DNA of 64,000 nucleotides from Kushneria konosiri (GCF_002155145.1 NZ_CP021323.1:3286001-3350000), one strand, 5' to 3'. Positions 1-7,683 are shown, counted from the first letter of the stretch. Numbers and translations: made by a program. Notes: a model not told the origin generated them from the sequence alone.

Positions 1-307
1 AAGGTAAAAACGATCGGGAAAAGAGCCATAAAAAGTACGGCTTTCTTTAGGGATTGGCGTTATGGCGCCACTACCGTGACAGCGTTCAGGGCATGTTTTC
101 AGCCAGCCCGATGCCCTTCTACGCTGAAACAAACCTATCAACACAGTTAGAAATTCACGCCCATCAAGGGCGCCATTCGTCCACTTCATCATAAAAAACC
201 TCGAGACCAACAATAAATCTCGATTTAAATAACTATTAACGATCAACCATATAGCGCCATATTCAGAACCTTAAAACTGTTTTACTCAAAATAAAAGCGT
301 CGAGCAC

Positions 308-334
308 TAAAGCGATTTTTCTCTGCGTCGTTAA
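308..334 (+). promoter_or_regulatory. sigma-28 promoter candidate P1 of fliC1
   Basis: TAAA at 308-311, a 15-base spacer and GTCGTTAA at 327-334 fit the sigma-28 (FliA) pattern TAAA-N15-GCCGATAA with two mismatches in the -10 box. The site lies about 325 bases before fliC1 in the same relative position as the better site before fliC2 (1996-2022). It was found by eye; no transcription start is known. Confidence 0.5.
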
Positions 335-436
335 TGAGCCTGCAAGCACGATGAACGGCTCAAGACAGCGTGCAGGGACAAGTGGCTCATCGTAGTAATC
401 ACCTCACCGTAAAGAAGGAAAACCTTCTCGAGCAGC

Positions 437-464
437 TAAAGAAAGTATCACGCAGTACCGATAA
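437..464 (+). promoter_or_regulatory. sigma-28 promoter candidate P2 of fliC1
   Basis: TAAA at 437-440, a 16-base spacer and ACCGATAA at 457-464. The -10 box differs from GCCGATAA at one position. The spacer is one base longer than the usual 15, as in the two sister copies at 555-582 and 2123-2150. Confidence 0.5.
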
Positions 465-554
465 CTGAAGCACGCGGCAAATACCGCAGGAAAGATGGGT
501 AGCTCAGGACTTGAACCACTTCCGCAGGAAGAGAAAAAAGCCTCCTGAAGCGCC

Positions 555-582
555 TAAAGAAACGAACACGCAGTACCGATAA
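555..582 (+). promoter_or_regulatory. sigma-28 promoter candidate P3 of fliC1
   Basis: TAAA at 555-558, 16 bases, then ACCGATAA at 575-582, about 78 bases before the fliC1 start codon. It is the downstream copy of the tandem duplication and is nearly identical to the site at 2123-2150 before fliC2. Confidence 0.55.
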
Positions 583-659
583 TGCAAGCAGGCGGCAGAT
601 GCCGCGACATACGGCTCAAAGAGTCGCTTCCTTTTAAAGACATATAGGAAATCGCACAC

Positions 660-1793
660 ATGGCAATGGTCATCAACACAAATGCTCTGTCGCTCAACGC
701 CCAGAACAACCTGAACAAGTCCCAGCAGTCCCTGAACACCGCTATCGAGCGCCTGTCTTCAGGTTCGCGCATCAACAGTGCCAAGGACGATGCCGCAGGT
801 CTGGCCATCTCCAATCGCATGAACGCCCAGGTCACCGGCCTGAACCAGGCCAACCGCAACGCCAACGACGGTATCTCCGTTGCGCAGACCGCTGAAGGCG
901 CGCTGAGTCAGGTGACCGACAACCTGCAGCGTATTCGTGAGCTGACCGTCCAGTCCCAGAACGAAGTACTGAGTGACAGCGACCGCGGCTCCCTTCAAAA
1001 GGAGATCGGCCAGCGTCTGGAAGAAATTCAGCGTATTTCCGAGCAGACCCAGTTCAACGGCAAGAACCTGCTCGACGGTAGCAATAACACCATGAAGATT
1101 CAGGTCGGTGCCAACGACGGTCAGACCATCGACCTGAACATGGTCAGCGTTTCTACCGGTGCTACTGGTCTTAACGTTGACAAATTTAATGTCGACGGCT
1201 TTGCAGCTACTCCAACAGCTCCTACAACAGTAAAAGCCGGCAATGGTAGCGACATTACGATTGGCACTACTGCAAGCACTACAGAGGCCGACCCAAGTTT
1301 TGCCAAGAAAGATACAAACGAAACTACTGTCGACCTGACCGGCGCAACTCTTGTAAAAGATGGGGACAACTATTACGCCCAAGTCGGCACTGGTCCTACT
1401 GCAAAGTTCTACGCTGCTGACGTAAAAGCAACCGAAGGTAATGGTGTCGCTAGTGATCCCAATGAAAATGCTTCCATAAGTGTTACTGTTGATACCAACA
1501 GGGAAATTACACAAATTACTGCTGATCCGTTGGCCACCATTGACAAGGCACTGGCCTCTATCGACGATGCTCGCAGCACACTGGGTGCGCAGCAGAACCG
1601 TCTGCAGTCGACCATCGAAGGCAACTCGACTACGTCGACCAACCTGTCTGCCGCCATGTCACAGATCAAGGACGCCGACTACGCGACCGAAGTCTCCAAC
1701 ATGTCCAAGGCCCAGATCCTGCAGCAGGCCGGTACGTCGGTGCTGGCACAGGCCAACCAGACCACTCAGGGCGTTATGTCCCTGCTGCGTTAA
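660..1793 (+). CDS. fliC: flagellin FliC1
   Basis: This is the filament subunit, secreted by the flagellar type III system and polymerised under the FliD cap. At 377 residues it has the usual D0/D1 ends: an N-terminal block with LSSGSRINSAKDDAAGLAI and a C-terminal block ending SVLAQANQTTQGVMSLLR. The first ~170 and last ~90 residues are nearly identical to FliC2, in DNA as well as protein. The middle (about 1168-1516) is different and poorer in GC. Within it, 1324-1432 encodes one module of the type GATLVKDGDNYY...FYAADV, resembling the repeats in the 706-residue flagellin. The start is set by AGGAAA just upstream. A strong hairpin terminator follows. Identification is secure; which flagellin dominates the filament is unknown. 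Confidence 0.98.
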   Translation: MAMVINTNALSLNAQNNLNKSQQSLNTAIERLSSGSRINSAKDDAAGLAISNRMNAQVTGLNQANRNANDGISVAQTAEGALSQVTDNLQRIRELTVQSQNEVLSDSDRGSLQKEIGQRLEEIQRISEQTQFNGKNLLDGSNNTMKIQVGANDGQTIDLNMVSVSTGATGLNVDKFNVDGFAATPTAPTTVKAGNGSDITIGTTASTTEADPSFAKKDTNETTVDLTGATLVKDGDNYYAQVGTGPTAKFYAADVKATEGNGVASDPNENASISVTVDTNREITQITADPLATIDKALASIDDARSTLGAQQNRLQSTIEGNSTTSTNLSAAMSQIKDADYATEVSNMSKAQILQQAGTSVLAQANQTTQGVMSLLR

Positions 1794-1830
1794 TCGCAGA
1801 TCGGTTGAAGGCATCAGAGTCAACAGCATC

Positions 1831-1856
1831 AGGGGCGCCTTCGGGCGCCCTTTCTT
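1831..1856 (+). terminator. fliC1 terminator
   Basis: GGGCGCC, loop TTCG and GGCGCCC followed by TTTCTT, 38 bases after the fliC1 stop codon. This is a typical intrinsic terminator. It separates fliC1 from the promoter region of fliC2. Confidence 0.9.
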
Positions 1857-1995
1857 GTGTTCTGCCTGGTCTCAGCAAGGATTGGTGCTGACAGCGTGAC
1901 TTTCCCCTTCCCTCTTTTTACGACCTGCTTATTGCCGGCAAGCATCGTGATCCATCCGCTTTTCAAGCAATATCAGCAAAACCTTTCGTTGGAAC

Positions 1996-2022
1996 TAAAG
2001 CATTCCCGCCTGATGCCGTTAA
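1996..2022 (+). promoter_or_regulatory. sigma-28 promoter of fliC2 (distal)
   Basis: TAAAG at 1996-2000 and GCCGTTAA at 2015-2022 leave exactly 15 bases between TAAA and the -10 box. This is one of the best matches to the FliA consensus in the window. It implies a leader of roughly 200 bases. The 435-base gap between the flagellin genes holds this site, the second site at 2123-2150 and no gene. Confidence 0.75.
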
Positions 2023-2122
2023 TCAATTTGCAGGCACGATGAACGGCTCAAGGCAGCGTGCAGGGCAGGTGGCCCAAAGCGGTAACCACCTCACCGGAAA
2101 GAAGAAAAGCATCCCGAGCAGC

Positions 2123-2150
2123 TAAAGAAACGAATACGCAGTACCGATAA
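2123..2150 (+). promoter_or_regulatory. second sigma-28-like site of fliC2
   Basis: TAAAGAAA at 2123-2130 and ACCGATAA at 2143-2150, with 16 bases between TAAA and the -10 box. It is 78 bases before the start codon and matches 555-582 of the fliC1 leader. Conservation between the paralogues supports function as promoter or leader element. Confidence 0.55.
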
Positions 2151-2228
2151 TGCAAGCAGGCGGCAGATGCCGCGACATACGGCTCACAGAGTCGCTTCCT
2201 TTTGGAAAGAACATAGGAAATCGCAATC

Positions 2229-3320
2229 ATGGCAATGGTCATCAATACAAATGCTCTGTCGCTCAACGCCCAGAACAACCTGAACAAGTCCCAGCAGTCC
2301 CTGAACACCGCCATTGAGCGTCTGTCTTCAGGCTCGCGCATCAACAGCGCCAAGGACGATGCCGCAGGTCTGGCCATCTCCAATCGCATGAATGCCCAGG
2401 TCACCGGTCTGAACCAGGCCAACCGCAATGCCAATGACGGTATCTCCGTTGCGCAGACCGCTGAAGGCGCGCTGTCTCAGGTCACCGACAACCTGCAGCG
2501 TATCCGCGAACTGACCGTCCAGTCCCAGAACGAAGTGCTGGGTGACAGCGACAAGGCTTCTCTTCAGAAAGAAATCGGCCAGCGTCTGGAAGAAATTCAG
2601 CGTATTTCCGAGCAGACCCAGTTCAACGGCAAGAACCTGCTCGACGGCAGCAATAACACCATGAAAATCCAGGTGGGCGCCAACGACGGTCAGACCATCG
2701 ATCTGAACATGGTCAGCGTTTCTACCGGTGCTACTGGATTGAATGTTGCAGATTTCAATGTTTCTGGAGCAGCTAAGGTAGATACTTCAGGCCTTAACAC
2801 CGGTTCAGGCCTAGCTGCCGACGAATCCTTTGTGTCTTATAAGGATTCCAGCGGCGATACAAAATATGCTATCAAGACAGAAGGCACCGGTGGTGCAGCA
2901 GCTACCTATACTGATGCAACTGTCGTGTTTGGCACTGATGCTGACGGCAATGCAGTAGCCACCGTTACGGATACCGGTACACCCAATGCCACCGTGCCAT
3001 CCAGCGCCAAGGCAACTGACATTGCGGTAGATTCGACCAAGATCACTGCTGATCCGCTGGCCACCATCGACAAGGCACTGGCCTCCATCGATGACGCTCG
3101 CAGCACACTGGGTGCGCAGCAGAACCGTCTGCAGTCGACCATCGAAGGCAACTCGACCACTTCTACCAACCTGTCTGCTGCCATGTCGCAGATCAAGGAC
3201 GCTGACTACGCGACCGAAGTCTCCAACATGTCCAAGGCACAGATCCTGCAGCAGGCCGGTACCTCTGTACTGGCCCAGGCCAACCAGACCACTCAGGGCG
3301 TCATGTCCCTGCTGCGTTAA
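2229..3320 (+). CDS. fliC: flagellin FliC2
   Basis: This is the second filament subunit, 363 residues. The N-terminal block (to about base 2737) and C-terminal block (from about 3041) are almost the same as in FliC1 at the DNA level, while the central 300 bases are unrelated in most positions. That pattern is expected from gene conversion of the conserved ends with diversification of the surface-exposed domain. The centre carries one weak copy of the Y-x-D-x-x-G...Y module (about 2821-2928). It has its own sigma-28-like sites and its own terminator, so it is a separate transcription unit. The two genes could be co-expressed or alternate; no invertible switch was seen. Confidence 0.98.
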   Translation: MAMVINTNALSLNAQNNLNKSQQSLNTAIERLSSGSRINSAKDDAAGLAISNRMNAQVTGLNQANRNANDGISVAQTAEGALSQVTDNLQRIRELTVQSQNEVLGDSDKASLQKEIGQRLEEIQRISEQTQFNGKNLLDGSNNTMKIQVGANDGQTIDLNMVSVSTGATGLNVADFNVSGAAKVDTSGLNTGSGLAADESFVSYKDSSGDTKYAIKTEGTGGAAATYTDATVVFGTDADGNAVATVTDTGTPNATVPSSAKATDIAVDSTKITADPLATIDKALASIDDARSTLGAQQNRLQSTIEGNSTTSTNLSAAMSQIKDADYATEVSNMSKAQILQQAGTSVLAQANQTTQGVMSLLR

Positions 3321-3358
3321 TCGCATAACGGTTGAAAGCAACAGCGTTAAAAATATCA

Positions 3359-3381
3359 GGGGCGCCTTTGGGCGCCCTTTT
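3359..3381 (+). terminator. fliC2 terminator
   Basis: GGGCGCC, loop TTTG and GGCGCCC followed by TTTT, nearly the same as the fliC1 terminator. It lies 38 bases after the stop codon and 30 bases before the DUF1232 gene, so that gene depends on read-through or on a promoter inside the gap. Confidence 0.88.
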
Positions 3382-3410
3382 CGATAGAAAATTTAAAGAA
3401 ATTAGACATC

Positions 3411-3821
3411 ATGCACACAAAGAAAAACTCAGAGCATATCGAGCAATTTATGGGTGAAGCCGCATCCGACACTCCTGAGTTCGAGCCGGAAGAACAGCAT
3501 GCAGAGAATTTTTCTGACGAGAAATTTTGGGACAAGGCCACACGCTACGCCAAAAAAGCAGGTGAAAAAGCGTTATCCCCTGCTCTAAAAATGTATTACG
3601 CGGCTCAGGATGCAGATACTCCTCTGTGGGCGAAAACGACCATGTATAGCGCTCTGGGGTACTTCATTTTACCGGTTGATGCTATTCCTGATATTACCCC
3701 ACTTGCTGGGTACAGCGATGATATCGGTATTATGGCAGGTGCCATCGGTGTTGTTGCCGCTCACATCAAGGATGAACATACAGAGAAAGCGATTGCGACT
3801 CTGAAAAACTGGTTTAAATGA
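3411..3821 (+). CDS. YkvA-family DUF1232 protein
   Basis: This 136-residue protein has a charged N-terminus (about 1-45, rich in Glu) followed by a DUF1232 domain. The domain core is LWAKTTMYSALGYFILPVDAI, with PDITPLAGYSDDIG directly after it, the signature of YkvA-like small membrane-associated proteins. The domain contains one or two short hydrophobic helices. The molecular function of the family is not known to me. It sits between two flagellin genes, just after the fliC2 terminator, and has its own terminator. No strong ribosome-binding site or sigma-28 site was seen in front of it. A link to flagella is suggested only by position. Confidence 0.85.
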   Translation: MHTKKNSEHIEQFMGEAASDTPEFEPEEQHAENFSDEKFWDKATRYAKKAGEKALSPALKMYYAAQDADTPLWAKTTMYSALGYFILPVDAIPDITPLAGYSDDIGIMAGAIGVVAAHIKDEHTEKAIATLKNWFK

Positions 3822-3837
3822 CTCCAATAAAAATCAT

Positions 3838-3860
3838 GGGTGCCTTCGGCGCCCTTTTTT
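3838..3860 (+). terminator. terminator after the DUF1232 gene
   Basis: GGGTGCC, loop TTC and GGCGCCC followed by six T residues, 17 bases after the stop codon. It isolates the gene from the large flagellin gene downstream. Confidence 0.85.
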
Positions 3861-3933
3861 GTGCCTGCTACAAGCGCCCTTCTCTTTTCAATTTTCAGAT
3901 GCTGAACAGGCTTGGCTCAGTGTCTTCAATGCC

Positions 3934-3960
3934 TAAACCTCAGCGAACTTTGGCCGTTAA
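3934..3960 (+). promoter_or_regulatory. sigma-28 promoter of the large flagellin gene
   Basis: TAAA at 3934-3937, 15 bases, then GCCGTTAA at 3953-3960, 37 bases before the ATG. It has one mismatch to GCCGATAA and the same -10 sequence as the distal fliC2 promoter. This gives the large flagellin its own late-class promoter. Confidence 0.78.
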
Positions 3961-3996
3961 CGCCGTTATCCGACTGCTCGCCTCTCAAGGATCAGC

Positions 3997-6117
3997 ATGA
4001 TCACGGTTTCTTCTACGTCGTCTCGTCTGGCCACCAACTCGCTAGACAAGACCCAGCGCTCTCTAAATCAGGCCATCCAGCGGTTATCCAGCGGCCAGCG
4101 TGTCAATTCCGCACGTGATGATGCCGCAGGGCTTGCGATTGGCAATCGGATGGAGGCTCAGGTCCGCGGTACAGAGCAGGCGCGTCGCAACACCAATGAT
4201 GGCGTCTCCATGGCCCTGACGGCTGAAGGTGCGCTCTCTCAGGTCAATGATCGCTTGCAGCGTATTCGCGAACTCACCGTACAGGGACTTAATGGTGCGC
4301 TTACGCTGGTCGATCAGGACACCATCCAGCAGGAAATCAACCTCAATTTAAAAGAGATTGATCGGTTCAACACCCAGGCGCAGTTTAACGGCATCAATCT
4401 ACTCGATGGCTCGGCCGGCATGGTCAGCGTACAGGTAGGCGCCAATGACGGAGAGACCCTGGGGGTGGATCTCAACCGCCCCGGCTTCAGCGTTGATGAA
4501 CTTGGTTTAACTGATTTCACCGTCGCCGGCATCAGCGGCGTGGTGACCGATATCAATATCGTTACAGGCCGTGCGCAGGATATTGCCGTCAGTAGCAGTG
4601 ACTTTATTTTGCCAGCTGGTTATAGCAATCCAACACTGATGCAGGCCGCTCCCGCATCAGCCGGTTACCCCGCCAACTGGTATACACGTGCAGAAGATGG
4701 TGACGGCAATACCGCTTATTTTGCTTCCAGTGTTACGGCATCACACGATACTGCGACCGACACCAGCCAGGTCCGTATTGATGTGGGTCAACAGCTCTAT
4801 GCGCCAGTGACACGCTATCAGGACTATCAGATCGAAGACGTGGACAGCGTTTTTCGTGATCGTCAAGGCAATACATTTGGGGGTGAAAGTCAGCTGGTCG
4901 CTACGGGCAGTCATTATTTCATTAAAAATGGCAGTGGCACTGAGGCTGGCTATTATCCGGCCAGCGTAACCACCCGACCGGCCGCCATCAATGCACAGCT
5001 AAAAAGCAATGACGCCATATGGCCGCCGTCACCGACCACAACCATCAATGGTGTGGCGTTCAAAAATGACGATGTCGATTATTTCGACAGTTCAGGGCAA
5101 CCCGTCAACGGTGCGACCCTGAGCCGGGTAGGCGATGACTATTATCTAACAAGCACTACTGGCGAGTTCTACTCAGCAACTGTCGAAAACACGTCTGATG
5201 GCTATATCGTCAGGGCCAGCTCGGATCAACCCGCTTCAGCGCCACCAACCCAGCCGGTCACCGAGATTGATGGCCAGCCGATCGATAATGCACAGCATCG
5301 CTACCTTGATGCCGATGGCAATACGACATCCTTCAAGAATGCCACGCTGACACAGTCCAGCGATGGTCAGTACTACCTTGAGCAGTCGGGACGCTATTAT
5401 GTGGTCGAGCCCGCGAGTGTCACTGCCAGCCGGCCTCAGGTCATTGCCAATGCCACCGCGGACACACCCATTGTTTCCCCGGAAAAAGCCATTACGACCG
5501 AGCGCACGAGGGTAGATGGCACCTCTACCATTACGCTCGACCCGCGTAATGTAACGGCAAACTATACCGACCGGGACGGCCAGCGTATTGAAGATGCGCT
5601 GCGCATGGATGAAGACGGCCAGTATTTTTTACGCGCCTCCGATAGTGACGATGGGACCACCGGATATCGCTCTGCAACACTGGTGAATACTCAGGAGATG
5701 GGCACACTGCTCAAGACACGCACTGGCAGTGGTGATCTGATCATTTATTATCGGATGAGCCTGCAGGCCAACACGGATGTTCCCAACACACACAGTACTG
5801 TCGAGCTAACAGAGATTAACCCTGAAATTCGTCTTAGAACACCGGATGATCCGCTCGCCGCCCTAGACCGGGCCATTGCTCGCGTCGATGACAAGCGCAG
5901 TATGCTGGGGGCTACTCAGAATCGAATGAGCGCCATTATTGAACAGCAGGGAAATACCGTCAGCGCATTGAGTGACGCTCGATCCCGCATCATGGACGCT
6001 GATTACGCAGTGGAAGTCTCCAACATGAGCCGAGCTCAGATCACCCGGCAAGCAGGCACGGCAGTGCTGGCTCAGGCCAATCAACGTCTGGACAGCGTTC
6101 TGGCACTGCTGCGTTAA
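3997..6117 (+). CDS. large flagellin, 706 residues, with repeat-built central domain
   Basis: The ends are those of a flagellin: RLSSGQRVNSARDDAAGLAI near the N-terminus and an end block from DDPLAALDRAIARVDDKRS to VLAQANQRLDSVLALLR. They are clearly diverged from FliC1/FliC2. The protein is almost twice their length because of a central region (about residues 170-615). I see about five degenerate units there, near bases 4678-4740, 4843-4975, 5071-5184, 5293-5424 and 5551-5686. Each reads roughly Y-x-D-x-x-G, then A-x-L, then D-G-x-Y-Y/F, then Y-x-x-A-x-V. The pattern resembles the outer domain of Salmonella FliC (YTDNNGKTIDGG...VGDDYY). It probably makes a filament with bulky surface domains, or a minor filament type. 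AAGGA lies before the ATG. Confidence 0.93.
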   Translation: MITVSSTSSRLATNSLDKTQRSLNQAIQRLSSGQRVNSARDDAAGLAIGNRMEAQVRGTEQARRNTNDGVSMALTAEGALSQVNDRLQRIRELTVQGLNGALTLVDQDTIQQEINLNLKEIDRFNTQAQFNGINLLDGSAGMVSVQVGANDGETLGVDLNRPGFSVDELGLTDFTVAGISGVVTDINIVTGRAQDIAVSSSDFILPAGYSNPTLMQAAPASAGYPANWYTRAEDGDGNTAYFASSVTASHDTATDTSQVRIDVGQQLYAPVTRYQDYQIEDVDSVFRDRQGNTFGGESQLVATGSHYFIKNGSGTEAGYYPASVTTRPAAINAQLKSNDAIWPPSPTTTINGVAFKNDDVDYFDSSGQPVNGATLSRVGDDYYLTSTTGEFYSATVENTSDGYIVRASSDQPASAPPTQPVTEIDGQPIDNAQHRYLDADGNTTSFKNATLTQSSDGQYYLEQSGRYYVVEPASVTASRPQVIANATADTPIVSPEKAITTERTRVDGTSTITLDPRNVTANYTDRDGQRIEDALRMDEDGQYFLRASDSDDGTTGYRSATLVNTQEMGTLLKTRTGSGDLIIYYRMSLQANTDVPNTHSTVELTEINPEIRLRTPDDPLAALDRAIARVDDKRSMLGATQNRMSAIIEQQGNTVSALSDARSRIMDADYAVEVSNMSRAQITRQAGTAVLAQANQRLDSVLALLR

Positions 6118-6158
6118 GTATTGAGAAGTCAGGTCACTATAGTGACTACCTCAAATAC
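6118..6158 (+). terminator. imperfect hairpin after the large flagellin gene
   Basis: GTATTGAG...GGTCACTATAGTGAC...CTCAAATAC folds into a long interrupted stem starting one base after the stop codon. There is no T run, so it is only a possible terminator or a 3-prime mRNA-protecting hairpin. Confidence 0.4.
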
Positions 6159-6208
6159 CTGCCTTTCAAGCCTTGAAACTGCCACGTCAGTGATGCACGT
6201 CCACTATC

Positions 6209-6248
6209 AGACCAATTTGTTACAAAATGTTAAAGCAAAAATTGGTCT
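6209..6248. repeat. perfect 10-base inverted repeat overlapping a sigma-28-like promoter
   Basis: AGACCAATTT (6209-6218) and AAATTGGTCT (6239-6248) are exact reverse complements separated by 20 bases. The TAAA box of the adjacent promoter lies in the loop and the right arm fills its spacer, so a protein bound here would block that promoter. The rest of the 369-base gap (6118-6486) holds no gene. Confidence 0.6.
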
Positions 6249-6258
6249 ACGCCGTTAA
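6231..6258 (+). promoter_or_regulatory. sigma-28-like promoter upstream of the diguanylate cyclase
   Basis: TAAAG at 6231-6235 and GCCGTTAA at 6251-6258 with 16 bases between TAAA and the -10 box. The -10 box is identical to those of fliC2 and the large flagellin. It would leave an untranslated leader of over 200 bases before the cyclase gene. Confidence 0.55.
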
Positions 6259-6486
6259 TACGCCATGAGCACTGTTGGCTCTGTCAGCCAATAACACCAA
6301 GGCAGCTTTTCCCGAGACGAAAAGAGCACGGATACCATGACAGTGGTTACCGTCGCAGGTCACTGCGTCAAACATCCTGTACCGCAGCCAATAACGCTAC
6401 ATCGCTACGGTAAATATGCCGATGCGCCGGGTCGTCATTGATGACAGATAAACGACCGACGTATCGGCAGGAGTGGGTCCATTCCC

Positions 6487-7629
6487 ATGCTTGATCTGGC
6501 AACGCTTAATTTCTCGAGTACCGTCAGTCGGGGCGCCTTTATGGCAGTCTTTGCGATACTGGTACTGCGCGAGCACGACAAGGCCTACCTTCGCCATTGG
6601 CTGGGGGCGGCTCTGGCATCGCTGCTGGGTGCCATGGTGCTCACCCATGAGCCCACCAATCTGACATTGCCGATATTGCCCAGCATGCAGATATTTTTCC
6701 TCTATATGCTCAGCATGGCATTGTCATGGAGTGGATTAAAACGATTTTACGGCCTTGATCTACGTTTTTGGCCTATTGTGGCCATGGTTTTACTAACCAT
6801 ATCGCCCGCGCTGGCGTGTTTGCTGGTGTACAGCCATGGGCTTTCATCCAACATCGTGCTGACCATCTATTTTTTGTGTGCAACGACAGCCTCGGGCGTG
6901 ATCGTATTCGAGATCCTCATGGCAAGGCGTGAGGATCTCTGGTCCCAGATTGTGGTCGCCGTAGCCTTTTCCAGCTACGCCCTGAGTTTTCTTCTGGGCG
7001 CCTGTCTGCTGGTCTTTACTCAAATGCAGCCCTCGATGGAGACAGCCCGTATCTCGGTGATCATTGATCAGATCAACATTACGCTGGTGTATGTCGGCTA
7101 TATCGCCATGAGTGGTGAGCGCGCCAATTTAAAGCTGAGACGTCAGGCCGATACCGACCCCTTGACCGGGCTTTTTAACCGGCGAGGCATTCAACGCATA
7201 CTTCATGACTCACGCTATTTCGGCAGTCAGGATAAAACAACCAGCATCGTGATTGGCGATCTTGACCATTTCAAAACGGTCAATGACACCCTGGGGCATG
7301 AAGGGGGTGATGTGGTATTGACCACCTTTGCCGGATGTCTGAAATCCGTTTTACGCAGGAGTGATCTGGCCGTACGCTGGGGCGGTGAAGAATTCTTGAT
7401 GGTGCTGGCCAATACCGACCTGGATGAGGCTAAAAAATTTGCCGAGCGGTTGAGAGAAATGACCGAACGCCACGACTTTCAGATTTGTGGCGATCAAATT
7501 TCAGTGACCATCAGTATCGGTATTGCTGAAGTGAATCCAGAAAGCGAATCCATTAACGAGACCATTCAGCGAGCTGACAAGGCGCTCTATCGTGCCAAGC
7601 GAGAGGGGCGCAATCGAGTCTGCTATTAA
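6487..7629 (+). CDS. membrane diguanylate cyclase (GGDEF)
   Basis: This enzyme makes cyclic di-GMP from two GTP. The first ~210 of 380 residues are hydrophobic with about six or seven membrane helices and no recognised sensor family. The rest is a GGDEF domain: DPLTGLFNRRG near residue 225, GDLDHFKTVNDTLGHEGGD, and the active-site GGEEF at about 299-303. RRSD five residues before GGEEF fits the RxxD product-inhibition site, so the enzyme should be active and feedback-inhibited. AGGAG lies somewhat far (13 bases) from the chosen ATG, so the start is not certain. The sigma-28-like site upstream suggests expression with the late flagellar genes, where c-di-GMP could slow the motor or promote attachment. 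Confidence 0.92.
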   Translation: MLDLATLNFSSTVSRGAFMAVFAILVLREHDKAYLRHWLGAALASLLGAMVLTHEPTNLTLPILPSMQIFFLYMLSMALSWSGLKRFYGLDLRFWPIVAMVLLTISPALACLLVYSHGLSSNIVLTIYFLCATTASGVIVFEILMARREDLWSQIVVAVAFSSYALSFLLGACLLVFTQMQPSMETARISVIIDQINITLVYVGYIAMSGERANLKLRRQADTDPLTGLFNRRGIQRILHDSRYFGSQDKTTSIVIGDLDHFKTVNDTLGHEGGDVVLTTFAGCLKSVLRRSDLAVRWGGEEFLMVLANTDLDEAKKFAERLREMTERHDFQICGDQISVTISIGIAEVNPESESINETIQRADKALYRAKREGRNRVCY

Positions 7630-7632
7630 TAA

Positions 7633-7669
7633 AAGACCTGCAGGGCGTTATTGGCGCACTGCAGGCCTT
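7633..7669. terminator. shared terminator of the cyclase and ATP-grasp genes
   Basis: CCTGCAG (7637-7643) pairs with CTGCAGG (7659-7665) in the 54-base gap between two convergent genes. On the minus strand the stem is followed by TCTTTTATT, so it serves the ATP-grasp gene best. Confidence 0.7.
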
Positions 7670-7683
7670 CTGGCGTCAGCAAT

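Larger units (their letters stand above)
331..655 (+). repeat. flagellin leader repeat with an internal tandem duplication
   Basis: This stretch matches 2019-2226 in front of the second flagellin. Both begin near TTAAT, share GCACGATGAACGGCTCAAG, and end with GAGTCGCTTCCTTTT and a short AGGAAATCGCA ribosome-binding stretch. In this copy a unit of about 118 bases is duplicated in tandem: TAAAGAAA...ACCGATAA occurs at 437-464 and again at 555-582, each followed by a related GCGGCA/CCGC-type hairpin sequence. The fliC2 leader has the unit only once. The first 330 bases of the window hold no convincing gene. Confidence 0.7.

Noticed and set aside
331-655. Duplicated flagellin leader as a mobile element or CRISPR-like array
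   Set aside because: Only two or three unequal copies, no terminal inverted repeats, no transposase, and the copies contain promoter boxes; simple duplication explains it.
759-1514. Long minus-strand open frame (251 codons) inside fliC1
   Set aside because: It is the antisense shadow of a GC-rich flagellin gene; the product has no recognisable domain and no ribosome site, and a similar shadow occurs in fliC2.
660-3320. Invertible promoter or phase-switch between the two flagellins
   Set aside because: Both genes and leaders are in direct orientation, no inverted repeats flank the promoters and no recombinase gene is present.
6260-6486. Long leader of the diguanylate cyclase gene as a riboswitch
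   Set aside because: No recognisable GEMM-type or other riboswitch core was found by eye; only weak pairing is visible.
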